Assembly (NCBI GenBank): GCA_030068075.1
Contig: CM057843.1
Coordinates: 16,511,370 to 16,575,369 of the forward strand
Source of the DNA: Paguma larvata
Taxonomy: Eukaryota > Chordata > Mammalia > Carnivora > Viverridae
Length of the DNA stretch: 64,000 nt
Reading direction: 5' to 3'
The notes beneath the pieces were generated by a model, which saw only the letters and a program-made list of their open reading frames with translations, ran no database searches and was not told the origin of the DNA. Positions within the stretch are counted from its first letter, which is position 1, and each line of letters begins with the position of its first letter. The translations under genes were made by a program, and so were the position numbers. Below, piece by piece: positions 1 through 11,676 of this stretch.

Positions 1-470
1 TCTAACACAAACGACGAAAGGGAGCACGGAAGGAGCAGAGGTGAGAGACATTTCTGCAGAAGACGCGCCACAGAGCCAGGGGACGGTAAGCTCCCTGGCG
101 GGGCGGGACCCAGGACGGGGACCCGGCCGGCGGCGGGTGAACACGCGCACGAAGCCGAAAGACGGACCCCGCGAAGCAGAATAAAACGGCCGAGAAGGTA
201 AACAGACACAAAAACTGCCGTCGCGGAATGTCAGAGGACAGGAGAGGTGATAAAATGCAGAGGCGCAAAATCCGATCGGGGTGGCACGTAACACGCCGCG
301 CCGCCTCCTCCTGAACGGAGGGGACGCTACAGTGAGGAAAGAAAGAGGACGGAGAAGAAAGCAGCAATGACACCAGAAAAGTGAAACAATTGGTATAAAT
401 GTGGAAAAGGAGATAGCCTGATCGTTACGGGACCGGCTGCTGGAGAAACTCAAGAAATAATCAACTGAAA
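1..470. other. Unclassified CpG-rich stretch in COX10 intron 3
   Basis: CpG is frequent between about 60 and 340. A 123-codon minus frame exists but resembles no family I know, has no splice logic with COX10 and is probably fortuitous. No repeat family recognised. Confidence 0.4.
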
Positions 471-502
471 TTTTTTTTACTATTAAAAAAGTTATTATTA
501 TT

Positions 503-670
503 ATTTTTTATTTTAGAGAGAGAGCACAAGTTGGGGAGAGGCAGAGAATCTTAAGCAGGTTCCACACTCAGCACAAGCTTGACACGGGGCGATCCCACGA
601 CCCTGAGATCACGACCTGAGCCGAAATCAAGAGTCAGATGCTCAACCAACCGAGCTACCCAGGTGCCCCA
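503..670 (-). mobile_element. CAN-SINE (felid SINEC), reverse orientation
   Basis: The complement of the tRNA-derived head ends at GGTGCCCC (670); the AT-rich tail is at the left. A perfect 12-bp TSD, TTTTTTACTATT, is at 473-484 and 671-682. Confidence 0.92.
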
Positions 671-1409
671 TTTTTTACTATTTCAAAATTAATTTATCAA
701 GAAGAATATATAGTCTATTCAAAGAAAACTATGCAACCTGAGAGAGAAAAGATTTGGATAAACGAAGATGATGTAATACGGTAAAGATCTCAATTCATCC
801 CCAAATGAATCTGTAAACGCGTTAAAATTCCAATCAAAATACTGACAAGAATTCTGGGGGGCTAAGGGGTATTAAGGTGTGTCCAGGGACAGAGTTTCAC
901 AAATTCTTAAACTTGTGGGTATGGCATTCAGCCCTGGGTAAGGACTTCCTAAACACTGGGTATCTCCACCGTATGCCGTTGGCTGAAATACACTTCCTGT
1001 AAGTGAAATATTGAAATGTAAAATATAAAAATCACAAAATTAGAAGCGCAGCAAATATTTACAAAACTTGCATGTGGGAGAGCCTACACGATACAGAGCC
1101 CAGAAATTCCAAGGAAAATACTGACAGATGTGATCACACAGAATGAATGTTTGCACCTCAAAATAACTTCAGTGAGAAGAAGCAAACAACATATAAGGTG
1201 TCAGACATTTACACTAAATATATATAACAGGGTTTGAATCTTTAATACTTAAAGAAACCTCACAAACAATAACTACAGACAAACACTGAAAGGAAAGGAA
1301 AGAAGGCAAACAGGTCATTTGCAAAAGAAACACAAATCACCAATCAGCATGTGCAAAAGAAAATATGAAACATCATCAGCAGTTTTAAATACAGATTTAA
1401 AAACTCCAG

Positions 1410-1548
1410 GAGCGCCGGGGTGGCTCAGTCAGTTAAGCACGCGACTTCGGCTCAGATCATGATCTCGTGGTCTGTGGGGACAGCTCAGAGCCTGGAGCCT
1501 GCTTCGGATTCTGTGTCTCCCTCTCTCTCTGCCCCTCCCCCACTCATG

Positions 1549-1588
<40 letters not shown>

Positions 1589-1605
1589 AATAATAAACAT
1601 TAAAA
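1410..1605 (+). mobile_element. CAN-SINE (felid SINEC) with long (CT)n tract
   Basis: Head GCGCCGGGGTGGCTCAG, then the polypyrimidine stretch, a pure (CT)n run at about 1553-1585, and the AATAATAAACATTAAAAA tail. The B-box region is partly deleted (TCTGTGGGGACAGCTCAG). Sits inside an older L1. Confidence 0.92.
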
Positions 1606-1669
1606 ACCAAAACCCTCCAGAGCCATTCTTCACCCATCAAATAGGTACTTATTTTAAAGGTATATTTTC

Positions 1670-1890
1670 GGGGCACCTGGGCGGCTCAGTCCATTAAGCA
1701 TCCGACTCTTAATTTCAGGTCACGATGTCAAAGTCGGTGAGACGGAGCCCCACATCAGGCTCCGCACTAACAGCACAGAGCCTGCTCGGGATTCTCTCTC
1801 TCCCTCTCTCTGGTCCTCCTTCCCGTGCTCTTGCTCTCTCACTACTCTCTCAAAAAAAACTTCAAAAATAAAATTTAATGTGTTAAAAAA
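1670..1890 (+). mobile_element. CAN-SINE, diverged copy
   Basis: Head GGGGCACCTGGGCGGCTCAG and an A-rich tail after CTCTCAAAA. More substitutions than its neighbour at 1410, so probably an older insertion in the same L1. Confidence 0.88.
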
Positions 1891-2584
1891 TAAAAATATA
1901 TATTGTTATCTAGCATTCATCGGTGAAGGTACATAGAGTTGGTTTATCTGATGACAGCACAAAACTGGCAAAACTTTTACCAAGAGAAATTTGCCAGAGA
2001 AAACAAAAATGTCAAGAATAAGCACAGCCTTTGACCCGGTAAGGCCGTTTGCAGGCACCTGTTCTAGGGAAATCATCACAGATGCAACACTGAAGACACT
2101 CATTACAGCACCATTTACAATAGTCAAAAATGATAACGATCTAAAGGGTATAGGGATAAGTAAATTACGATGCCACTATGCCACGGCATGCTGTCTATCC
2201 ATTAAAAACAAAGCGTACGTCCGAGGCTCTTCTGGAAATAAATGTGTACAAGGACGTATGTACGATGATATTAAAGACCGTTAGTTTTAATAATGAAAGC
2301 TACAGACTACCTAAATATCAATTAGTAAGGAAATGGTTCCATAAAGTCAATGTATCCACGCCATGGAGTACCAGCAATCTTAAAAAAATGGAGGTAGATT
2401 TAACCATAGTGACAAGGAAGTCTGTCTGTGACATATGACTTAGGGAGGAAAGCAAATAACAATGTGTGTTATGACCCCATTTTCATAAAATAAACATACC
2501 AGCAACTATGTATACATTAATATACTACAATGCAATATAAAATATAATATGATATGATACACAAAAATAACTAATCTTTCTTGA

Positions 2585-2795
2585 ACCATTACCATATGCT
2601 AGGTTTGGTCCTAAATTATTTACCTGAATTATCTCACATAATCTTCCTAACAAACCCATGAGGTACGATTATCCCTATTTTACAGATGAAGAAACTGAGG
2701 CTACAGAAAAGGAAAATGAAACGTGCCCATTACGACAAAGTCAATTAATGGCAGACCAGAGAGAGATTACAACCCAGCCAGCCTGAGTCCAGAGG
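2585..2795 (-). repeat. MIR
   Basis: The reverse-complement MIR core is readable: a CTAATTTATCTCACATAATC-like stretch, then CTATTTTACAGATGAAGAAACTGAGGC at about 2676-2702 and the spacer up to a CCTGAGTCCAGAGG head. Confidence 0.8.
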
Positions 2796-3188
2796 CTGTG
2801 CACAGGAAGAGGCTGAAACAGTGTATGCAAAAGACGGATTAACCGCACAGACTGAAGGGGACTTTTTTATATTATAACGTGTTTCCTTCAGAAGAAAACA
2901 CTACTTTTAAAGCTTAAGAAAAAGTCACCAGAAACAGGGCAAACATACGGACACAAAACATATGCACAGAATAATATTTTACAAAAATCACAAAAGCATG
3001 TACTTTGTGATCTTATACTTGTGTGAGAACCAAACACATACGAATAGGATGTATGGAAAAAGATTCTAGAATATGCCCAAATCATCAAATTGGTTGTAAT
3101 TCTGAAAGGCAAAATTAAAGAGAGAGTACATTCTTTTCATTTTTGTTTTATTTGTATTTTCCATTTTGCTTTCTAAAAGTAAACAACA
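2796..3188. other. No recognised gene or repeat
   Basis: AT-rich; nothing convincing. A short minus frame (2888-3112) resembles no protein I know. Confidence 0.4.
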
Positions 3189-3384
3189 GGACACCTGGGT
3201 GGCTCAGTCAGTTAAGTGTCTGACTCCTGATTTTGGCTCAGGTCATGATCTCTTGTTTCATGGCTTCAAGCCTCACACAGGGGTTCCATGCTGACAGTGT
3301 GGAGTCTGTTTGGGATTCTCTTTCTCCTTCCCTCTCTGCCCCTCCCCATACTCTGTCTTTGAAAATAAATAAATACACTTTAAA
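3189..3384 (+). mobile_element. CAN-SINE
   Basis: Head GGACACCTGGGTGGCTCAGTC and tail GAAAATAAATAAATAC. Moderately diverged. Followed 13 bp later by a second copy in the same orientation. Confidence 0.9.
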
Positions 3385-3397
3385 AGAAGTAAAATAA

Positions 3398-3590
3398 GGG
3401 GCACCTGGGAGGCTCAGTTGGCTGAGCGTCCAACTGCAGCTCAGGTCATGGTCTCATGGTTTGTGAGTTCGAGCCCCACGTAGGGCTCACTGCTGCCATT
3501 GTATCCTCTGTCCCACACCCGACCCCTCTCCCACTCATGCTCACTCTCACTCTGTCTCTCAAAAATGAATAAAACATTTTTAAAAAATTA
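3398..3590 (+). mobile_element. CAN-SINE, tandem neighbour
   Basis: Head GGGGCACCTGGGAGGCTCAG; B-box region GTTCGAGCCCCACG; tail AAAAATGAATAAAACATTT. Appears inserted near the A-rich end of the preceding SINE. Confidence 0.9.
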
Positions 3591-4266
3591 GAAATAAATA
3601 CATTTAAAAAGTAAAATGAAATAAAAAGTAAAAGTTAGCAATAATAAAACACTATTTAAACAGTTACTAAGCACATAATTATTAAGGTAATTATTTGAAA
3701 CTATAAATGAAAATTTAGGAAATTATAATTGTACTCAATATTTTTATGAAACTGTGAAAGGTTCCTTATACGGGATCTCAGAGTCGAAGATTGCAGTAAA
3801 TTGACTTTTAAAAACTCCACAAGCAATCTAAAATAAAATTGCATCCTCTACTCTTGTTCCTTTTCTTTTAATAAAAGGCATATTAAGTTCTGGGTGGGGG
3901 GGGAATCTATACATTGACAGACTGTAGTTTGTATCAGTCCCATCGACGGCATAACCTATTGGTTCTAACAATCTGTTTTCGTGTTTTGGTCTCAGAAAGT
4001 ATGCTGTAGCTTTTCAGCACAGATGTTATTCAGGGGAGGAAAAAAAAAAAAAGCCCTGCTTTTTATTGACCTGTATTAAGTATAAACTCAGCTGAGTCAC
4101 CAAAGCCTCTTGTGATCCTAACCCAAATAAAATTTCTTCGGCCCAGTGTGGTCCTTGCAACAAACTCCAAAAACATACTGTAAATAGCTCAGTTGGCAAG
4201 AGGAACTCAAGGGAGACATATTATTATTTCTTTATAAATTCAGTCTTACTTCCTTTCGTACGAGGC
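3591..4266. other. No recognised gene or repeat
   Basis: AT-rich intron sequence with short A and G runs. No exon-like open frame. Confidence 0.4.
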
Positions 4267-4294
4267 AAAAAAAAAAAAAAAAAAAAAAAAAAAA
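4267..4294 (+). repeat. Poly(A) run, 28 nt
   Basis: Uninterrupted A28. No SINE or L1 3' end directly upstream and no clear flanking duplication, so it is listed only as a homopolymer. Confidence 0.9.
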
Positions 4295-4919
4295 CACCCA
4301 CACCTTTAAATCGTATACCATTTACCAGCAAACATTTGGCTCAGATCCTGGCATAATGTCAAGGCATCCTACTATCCTGCAGAGGAAACAGAAGTATGAT
4401 CACATGGCCCTTCACTTATTCTACAGTTAATTATCCTTGGTATATTACGGCTATAAACAAAGGGAGGCAAAGAAAGACTAGTTCTATAAAAGTGATCGCT
4501 GACTCTCAGATATTCCTGCCCTGGCTATCATTAGCTATAAATGAATGGCCCAAGATGCTAAGAGTCCGAAAGAAATCAATTGATAGATTCCGGGGATTTT
4601 CTTAAAGAAAAAAAAAAAATCCTGCTGACTCCAAGACATGTGTGAATTCAAGTAATAAACTAAATAGGGAGGGAAAAGGTCAAAGAAGAGGGTAGGGGTC
4701 ACCCAAAGGGTGCCGCCTCTTTAAATGGAATAAGCAGAAGGAAATGACTTTAATTCAATTAGCTCGGCCAGCAACCTGGGGCAAGGAATACATAAAATGA
4801 TAGGAGGGGAGATTTACTGCCCTGCGACTCCTCCGTCCGTGATTCCAGGGGACGCTGCTGTCCCCCTCTTCCTCGGTGCAGCTTGCTTTTGCACACGTCT
4901 CCTGTGTGGTCCCCATCCT
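4295..4919. other. No recognised gene or repeat
   Basis: Unremarkable intron 3 sequence, AT-rich to about 4800, then rising GC towards the island at 4920. Confidence 0.35.
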
Positions 4920-5235
4920 GCCCCAGCTGGCTTCTCCTGCCGCCAGCGACGGCGAGGGCCGCTCTGGCGCTCACGAGGCGAGTGCTCCCCACCTCCGGCC
5001 AGACCGCCAGGTCTGGGATGGCCGCTCTTCCTGCACAACACCTACTTCACCCGCTCGGAGGGTGGCCCGGGACCACCTGCATCAGATCGTCTGGCGTGCC
5101 TGTCAAAAACGCACATCTCTGGGTCGGGGCCCGGCCTGCCGGATCGGAATCCCCGGGGGAGGGTGGCCAGGAAGTATCGCCTGAACGTGCGGGCTGCGTG
5201 TGCTCATTAGCACGCCGACACGTGGGATCCGAGGA
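4920..5235. promoter_or_regulatory. CpG-island-like segment inside COX10 intron 3
   Basis: About 31 CpG in roughly 310 bp by eye, close to expectation for its base composition. It carries no SINE. Several overlapping open frames (up to 137 codons) run through it in more than one phase, as expected from low stop density, and none resembles a known protein. It could be an internal promoter, an enhancer or a methylated relic. Confidence 0.45.
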
Positions 5236-5625
5236 GTCAGGGCCGCCATGTAACGCATTATGTACTACTAGTGAGTAATTTAACCACAGCTTTAGCTTTC
5301 GGTCACCGGGTTTTCAATATCAAAGCCTACATCTGGATAGCCAGTGAGAAGGAGAGAAGGTGCGGCCCCCACCGAAAAGACGGACCCTAAACCAAATACA
5401 CTTTCCCAAGTCTGTTCCTAAAGAGGGGAGCACTAGGAAAATAAACTTTAAGGGATTATTTTAAATTAATCGTTTCAAGTACCTCATTCAAGACTCGAAG
5501 AGGAAACGCTAATAATCATTTCCTGATTCAGCAGCCAGTCAACACAGACTTCCTAAGGGCCCAATAAAGCAGCTCTTTCTAGCCAGCCGTCTTAGCAGGC
5601 CTCTAGCATTTAAAAGTGCCCATCT
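5236..5625. other. No recognised gene or repeat
   Basis: Intronic, mixed composition; nothing supported. Confidence 0.35.
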
Positions 5626-5853
5626 CGGGGGACTTGGGGGGCTCAGTCCCTCAGACGTCCGACTTCAGCTCAGGTCTTGACCTCACGATTGCCGAGTGCG
5701 ACCCCTCCTCAGGCTCTCTGCTGTCGACGCAGAACCTGCTTCAGATCCGCTGTCTCCCTCTCTCTGCCCTTCCCCCACTCATGCTCCTCGAGCACGCGCA
5801 TGCCCCCCGCGCACTCTCTCTCTCTTTCTCTCTCAAAAATAAACATTTAAAAA
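5626..5853 (+). mobile_element. CAN-SINE, diverged copy
   Basis: Recognisable GGCTCAGTC-like A box, CAGCTCAGGTC, polypyrimidine tract and AAAAATAAACATTTAAAAA tail. Head altered to GGGGGACTTGGGGGGCTCAG. Confidence 0.85.
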
Positions 5854-5869
5854 TGTTGATCTCTTTCTT

Positions 5870-5970
5870 GGGGCGCCTGGCTGGCTCAGTTGGGAAAGCG
5901 ACTCTTGATCTCAGGGTTGTGAGTTCAAGCCCCACGTTGGGAGTGGAGTCTACTTAAAAAAATAAATAAA
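5870..5970 (+). mobile_element. Short CAN-SINE (tRNA head plus tail, no polypyrimidine body)
   Basis: GGGCGCCTGGCTGGCTCAG, GTTCAAGCCCCACGTTGGG, then GGAGTCTACTTAAAAAAATAAATAAA: the compact form lacking the TC-rich body. The flanks TTGATCTCTTTCTT and TTGATCGCTTCCTT look like an aged TSD (12 of 14). Confidence 0.85.
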
Positions 5971-6494
5971 GTATTGATCGCTTCCTTTATGAACTGCGTC
6001 TTCTCTTGGCTTCTGTGACTACACCCTTTCCTGGTTCCCTTCCTCTGGTTGCTCAGTTCCTCGCAGGCTCCGTTACACGCTCTACCCGATCCTTAAAACG
6101 GGATGCACCCCAAACGTCCTGGGCTTTCTGCTTTCAGCACACGCCGCCCACGGACAACGGTGCTCACCGCCGCGGCTCATGGCCGCTCCACGCTGAAGAC
6201 CCCTCGGTCTCGCACCCCGCACCACCACGATCCCTCCCAGAGAGCTGGCGGTTTTTCTAGAGCGGGGACAGCAAACTCACACTCGAACGCCCGACTCCTT
6301 TGCCTTTGCAACACCATGTCCCTCTGCTCACCATCCTTGCCTTCAGCATCTCGTAACACCCCTTTGCTCCAACCCCCTTCAGAGGCAGAAACACTCCCTT
6401 CCCTGGGCCCCCACTCTGCCTTAGGACACAGCTGCTACAACGCCACTAACAGGGATTTCCCGAAGCACGGATATAGTAATACTAGTAACAATAC
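5971..6494. other. Unclassified CpG-moderate intron sequence
   Basis: CpG is fairly frequent at about 6060-6300. Open frames overlap in several phases; none is recognised. No splice-supported exon. Confidence 0.35.
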
Positions 6495-6705
6495 TAGCTA
6501 ATTGAGTGCCTACCAGGTGCTGGGCACGGGGGTGTTTCACACGCACTGTCTCAGTTAATCCCCATGATGAGGCCATAAGGTGAGGCCCAGTCTCTCCATT
6601 TTACTGGCAAAGAAACTATGGCATTCCAAGGTCAAGCCAATTACCCAAGATCATAAAGGTTACCAAAAGTTCTGGGTTTGAAACATAGATGTATCTGACT
6701 GCGGT
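6495..6705 (-). repeat. MIR
   Basis: TTGAGTGCCTACCAGGTGCTGGGCAC at 6501-6526, then CCATTTTACTGGCAAAGAAACTATGG near 6596-6621: the reverse-complement MIR core. Confidence 0.82.
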
Positions 6706-6714
6706 GGTTTTATC

Positions 6715-6835
6715 TGGAGGCCTCCAAAACCTCCCCCACCGGACTATCAGCTTCTTCTTGAGGACAGAATCCTGTATCTCTGTATCTTCAGCATCTAGCA
6801 CGAAGGTGCACGGTAGATGCCCCACAAATAACACT
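6715..6835 (+). repeat. L2 3' end
   Basis: GAGGACAGAATCCTGTATC, CTGTATCTTCAGCATCTAGCACGAAGGTGCACGGTAGATGCCC follows the L2 3'-terminal pattern. Diverged. Confidence 0.6.
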
Positions 6836-7444
6836 GAAGGGGAGGCTGGCTCTTAGTATTAGTATTGCCGAGTTCCACCCGCGAGAAGATGCAGGAGTCC
6901 CCGCGTCACCTTGTCTCAAAGATGATCTGCTTCACGTGGATGGCTCCAGTGACGAGGACCACCGCCTCCCAAGGCGGCCCATTTCACCCCCTATCGTTCT
7001 CCTGCGAGCCCTCCCTCCCGCTGCCCGCACGTGCAGTCCCCCCCCCCCCCCCGTTCGCCCTCGACTGTAAGCCAGCAGCACTGCTCCTTTAAGTCAAAGG
7101 GGCTACAGACACTGGAGCGGGACCATCGTGTCTTCATTCTCCTCTCCCTCACCTGCTTTCTCCCTCCTCTCTCCCAAGAAAAACCACCTCATCCCCCCAG
7201 GGACGGGGTTTCCAGCTCCCCTCGTCCTTGCACGTGCCCTCCTCTGGACAACTTCAAGTTGTTAACTTCCCTCCTAAAATCAAGTCCGTATAAATGAGAA
7301 GCACTGTACTCGGAGAGCGACGCGCACGCAACAAGGAGACGGCACGACGTTTGCCCGCAGACGTCTTGGGGGAAATGGAACACACGTTACCTAGACAATC
7401 AGACGTCTACCTGTAATCATCTGGAAACTAAGCTTCGAGGTGCT
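6836..7444. other. No recognised gene or repeat; contains a C15 run
   Basis: Pyrimidine-rich on the plus strand. A C homopolymer of 15 lies at 7038-7052. No exon supported. Confidence 0.35.
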
Positions 7445-7605
7445 CCCCTGCGTCGGGCATGCTGTTGGGTACTCTGAAAGCACTGTGTGATTTAACTCTG
7501 ATGATTTATTATTGCTCCTGCTCTACGGATGAGGAAGTTGTCTCAACAAGGCTGAGAAACGGCCCAAAGGATCTGAACTCATGTCTGGTGGACTTCAAAG
7601 CCATA
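7445..7605 (-). repeat. MIR, diverged
   Basis: TGCTCTACGGATGAGGAAGTTG and the following spacer match the reverse MIR core; the end reads GATCTGAACTCATGTCTG. Confidence 0.65.
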
Positions 7606-8300
7606 TTCCAAGTTTTGAGAAGGGAGACTGGGGCCAAGAGCAGGCAAGAGAAGGCTTACTGGGGAAGTCTTGAAAGGCTCTAACTGGATATAAGAGGGGC
7701 AGGAGGAATGGGCATGGGGGGCTTAAGGAGGAGCTAACAGGCAGGACAGGGTCGGGGGGGAAGTCTGTTTGTGGGGAAGATTTAATCATTCCTCTCAGGT
7801 TAGGCAGAGCAGAGGCAGAAGGCCATATGGAAGGACCGCAGACTCCTGAGCAGGTTAGGAACACGTGACAGCAGTGCTTTAGGACAGTGGGTCTGGCAGA
7901 AGAGGGGCAGACAACACGGCCGGCAGCGGCCGCAGTGACCAAAGGCATCCTGTTTTGGACCTCAGCGAGGACGGCGGCTTCAGAAGGGCGGATGAGAAAT
8001 CTCACGGGCATTGCAGAAGACTCCAGTGCTAACAGTGGGATGTCAGACTAGAGAGGAAGGGAGACTGTGGACCAAAGACTTAAGAACGATTCTAAGGTTT
8101 CTGGTCTGGGGGCAGCAAAGAATGCTGGTATTACTGCCGGAAATGGGACAGAGAGAGACAAGTGGTCTACAGGACGAGAGGGGGATACTGACGTGGACAC
8201 GCTCAGCGGTGGTGCACACAAAGCACGAAGCTGCTGCTGTTAGCGGAGGCCACTTCTGCTGCCTTCAGACTGGAGGACTCGTTTCTGGGGTGACATCCTC
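7606..8300 (+). repeat. Unnamed old interspersed repeat, GA-rich
   Basis: Purine-rich on the plus strand, with the phrase GATTCTAAGGTTTCTGGTCTGGGGGCAGCAAAGAATGCTGG near 8091-8130, which parallels a segment at about 44360-44440. I take both as copies of one ancient family but cannot name it. Confidence 0.4.
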
Positions 8301-8637
8301 ATAATCGTTAACGGGAGTCATTCTTATGGCAGCACCACGATACACCACGTGTACAAATGACAAAAGCAACTTTCATCGAAACGTGATGATCCCTTGCTCA
8401 GCTACCCTAGAGCGCGAAGGCACATTTGCAAGGAGGCCGCTGGAGTTAGTCTTACTGTTTTCGGGCTACACTGGGTAAGTCTTACTGTCTTTCTTCAGCT
8501 CTTCTGTCAAACTCCCTATGCCTACTTTTCATCCCCTGCCCCCCAAAAAAGATTTTCTTTAAATGACCTTGGTCACTGAGGAAACAAGTTACCTGGTTTG
8601 CCTCCTTTTACCTTGGATTTCAGGCTCGACTCTCCTG

Positions 8638-8672
<35 letters not shown>

Positions 8673-9543
8673 CCCTTTCCCTGATTTTCTCTACTCTCAA
8701 AAAGCCCCTGTCTCATCTGTTCATTTCTCCATTTTGACTCAATAACATGACTTCCCACTTCTCTCCTCAAAGAGTACTTGGTTTCACTTTATTATTCACC
8801 CGTTATACCTCTCCCTGTGCTCGTCCAAGAGAGAAGGAGAGACGGGGTCTTCGAGCTGCGGGATGACCAAGAACAAGCCTGCTAGGCAGGTTAGCCCAAA
8901 ATAGGCCACTTCTAAGTTTAGCGACAAGGCGGGATGCCAACAATAAAGCTTTGCCTGACTCACTGGCGGCTGTGACAACCAACTGACGTAATTACGGGTT
9001 GATACCCAATGTGTACGATCAAGTTTGGTACTGTTTCCTAGACTGAGGCAACGAAAATCTGGTTCCAGACCATTACGTCAGAGAAGCGCGCTAATCCCCT
9101 GGGGGACAATCCCCCAGGCCCTGCAGGAAGTGAAACGCAGCAGTGAGCTCGGAGACCCCGTGGCCACCGTGAGTTCCGTGCGTACCAAGCACAGGCGTGC
9201 AGGCAGTTCTGTCTCCGGGACTTGACCAGAACGCATCACCCGCTGCGGCCGTAAAGGAGAGCAGGCGTAAACACACAAAAGACGGGAAACAGGCAGGACA
9301 GGCAGGCTACTTTAATTGCAAACGAAAAAGAGACCAGCTTTAGTACAACAGGTGTAGTGCAAAACCATTTACGGTTCTGCGCAAACGGAACTTGGAAAAC
9401 CCGATTTTAAATCTCAATTACGTTGAAGAGAGCAAAAAACACCAATGGGGGGTCGGCAGTTTCCAGATATCCCCTTCGGGGCGGCCTCTGACTACAAATA
9501 AAGCCTGGAGCGAGGACCTAGGTGTGTCGGGAAAGCAGCGTAC
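8301..9543. other. COX10 intron 3, donor-proximal part
   Basis: Holds a (CA)n microsatellite and no recognised exon or young repeat. The donor GTACGC of intron 3 is at 9543-9538. Confidence 0.4.
8641..8669 (+). repeat. (CA)n microsatellite
   Basis: About 14.5 uninterrupted CA units. Confidence 0.97.
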
Positions 9544-9865
9544 CTGTGAGTTTGAGCTTGGACAGCCGGGCCAGGATTCCCGGCAGATCGTCCAGACGGA
9601 GCTTCATCTCCTGCCACTGCTTCTCGTCCTTGGTCTCTCTCCCCGCATCCAGGGAGCCTTCAACCACGGAGGCCGACCCCAGCTCCAGCAGCTCTTCCTC
9701 ACGGGGCTTCCTGGGTAACGGCAGGTGAGGAGGCGGAAGAGGTCTCGCTTCACAGATTTCTGCCTCGGCCTGAGCCAAAGGGGTTTTCTCAAGGAAAGGG
9801 GACACCATGGGTTCTGGCTTCCGTTTCACTTGCTGGTTGAGGCTTCTGTTCAGCTGTGTGACGTA
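9544..9865 (-). CDS. COX10: COX10 exon 3 (residues 60-166 plus first base of next codon)
   Basis: The acceptor reads TTTATTTAG at 9866 and the donor CACAG|GTACGC at 9543. The exon is 322 nt, enters in phase 0 and leaves in phase 1. It starts [13 protein letters not shown], runs through a Pro/Glu-rich, poorly ordered linker ([13 protein letters not shown], then an acidic EEELLELG segment) and ends with [15 protein letters not shown], the conserved segment just before the first membrane helix. This is matrix-side sequence; the Asp-rich substrate-binding loops of the UbiA-type fold are in later exons outside the window. The linker differs most from human, which is usual for this part. The open frame on the opposite strand here is a shadow. 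Confidence 0.95.
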
Positions 9866-11443
9866 CTAAATAAAAAAAGTACCTGTTACTATCACTCCAA
9901 GGCCCAAAAGGCTCTGACACGGTTGTTTCGGACACTGTCCATCAGTCTGATACAGTACTTGAGAGATTTTCCTAAACCTTTATAAATAGATGCTGAATTA
10001 ACGAATACTGGAGTCTGCTACATGGAAATCTCTATGCTAAGAGGTATGGAGACTCTAACTAGTGCCTTAGTCGTGATTTTTAATTCTATGGTTTAGAAAG
10101 CCCTAGAAATTTAAGTTCCTCGAAAGAAAAATCAATTTATTTCTTATTCATTCCCTCCAGCATTTTCCCCAACACAGTACCACAAACTGGAGACTAACAC
10201 TCCAGATACAATGAAAAAGTTTGCTATCATCGAGAGCCCAAGTCAATCTGTCGTCTTCCCATGTTCCCAGGCAAACAGTGCAGAGAGGGGCTCGGCGGTG
10301 GGGTAGAATTCAGGACTACGTGACATTAAGGCACTGTATATGCAGGAAGAACACGAGTTTTAGGGTCCGACAGTCTCTACTGCTTACTAGTGAAAAGTAG
10401 TAACTACTACTACTAACATAGTAGGGCACTTCCTAGTTTTACGAAATACGTATCTTTATAGTTCATAGATTTAAGCTTCCAAGAGGCTATTTAAGAAAAC
10501 GGTCATTATCGGTATCTCTTTCTTTAACCTACAAAAGAGAAAACCAAGGCTCAGAAATAAAGTGACAGAGTCGATGACGAGTTAGTTGTAACTGACAAGA
10601 GTCAACAGCCAGATAGCTGTAAGTGCCCCTGGTACCTGGAGCCACCTATTCTGATGACCGGGTCACTGATTCTCAGTTATATCACTCGAAATGACATACG
10701 CCAGTCCTAGAAAGGAATGAAAACTCTTGAACCAGAGTTGTGTTTACATTAAAAAAGGTATTATATACATACTTCTAAATATCCGTTATAACCTTGACCC
10801 CCAACTTGAAGAAATCTGAACATTTCTGGAAATGTGGATCTCTTATCAAAATAATGAGTTTCATTAAGATTTCAAGTTACTTTTAACGTTTTAAAGTGGC
10901 CGTTCTAAGTTAAAAAAAATCTAAATCAGATTTTAGGCGATGAATTTGCTAACTGCTCACACCTATGTCGTAATTGGCAGTTTTTGGCTCTCATTTCTCC
11001 ATTCTGTACTTTTCTAGGTGAGAAGTAGCAGACGCCCTCGCTGGGAATTAAGAGTCCGTTACCACGCTGCCCACGAGATTATGGAGCCAGCCTAGAGTAC
11101 CCGATGTATGAGCAATGCTCACTATGAGGTGCCCGGCAAATGACAAGATCTCCATTTGCACGCGTCTACTCAGAAACACAGGAGTTTAAAAGGCTTTCAG
11201 ACGCAAGGCTGAGGCAGGAACACGGGTCACGCTGTTAAAGAAATCACTTCCATGTGACTGATATACTCACAGAACTGCACAGAATTTAAAGCGATGTGTG
11301 ATACCCGTTCAGCTTTTCCTAGTTTTACCCGAGGTGAAACATGCCAGAAGTGTTCCGTCTTTCTCCAGACTTAATCAATACGATCATACGTTTAACCTCG
11401 GACACCAGGGTTTTTCTGGCTTCAATTACGAATAATCAAAACA
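9866..11443. other. COX10 intron 2, unique part
   Basis: No recognised exon or young repeat. A faint MIR-like ACCAAGGCTCAGAAATAAAGTGACA lies at about 10542-10566 but is too weak to call. Confidence 0.4.
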
Positions 11444-11676
11444 GGGGTGCCTGGGTGGCTCAGTCGGTTAAGCCTCCGACTTTGGCTCAGGTCATGATCT
11501 CACGGTCTGTGAGTTCGAGCCCCGCGTCGGGCTCTGTGCTGACGGCTCAGAGCCTAGAGCCTGATTCAGATTCTGTGTCTCCCTCTCTCTCTGCCCTTCC
11601 CCTGCTCATGCTCTGTCTCTATGTCTCTCAAAAATAAATAAACGTTAAAAAGAAAAAAAAAATAAAAAAAAAAAAA
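11444..11676 (+). mobile_element. CAN-SINE (felid SINEC)
   Basis: Full head GGGGTGCCTGGGTGGCTCAGTCGG, B box GTTCGAGCCCC and tail AAAAATAAATAAACGTT followed by a long A-rich run. TSD GAATAATCAAAACA / GAATAATCCAAACA (11430-11443 and 11677-11690, 13 of 14). It lies in intron 2, 174 bp past the exon 2 donor. Confidence 0.95.

Larger units (their letters stand above)
690..2580 (+). mobile_element. Old L1 (L1M-type) 3' half, interrupted by two SINEs
   Basis: Decayed sense ORF2 and 3' sequence: AATTCCAATCAAAATACTGAC near 820 and the ORF2 C-terminal and 3' stretch near 2090-2440 (CATTTACAATAGTCAAAAATG, then CCATGGAGTACCAGCAA). The SINEs at 1410 and 1670 are inserted in it. Many stops; inactive. Borders approximate. 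Confidence 0.55.

Noticed and set aside
1453..1697. SINE heads as tRNA genes
   Set aside because: They keep A- and B-box-like sequence, but the body, tail and TSDs show SINEs. No stand-alone tRNA cloverleaf seen.
4797..5278. Three overlapping plus frames (102-137 codons)
   Set aside because: They overlap in different phases within a CpG-rich intron segment; no splice or family support.
1..9543. Search for COX10 exon 4
   Set aside because: No phase-1 exon starting with the conserved Ala-Leu-Val segment and a membrane helix was found on the minus strand.
9392..9728. Plus-strand frames over COX10 exon 3
   Set aside because: Antisense shadows of the minus-strand exon, whose sequence and splice sites fit COX10.
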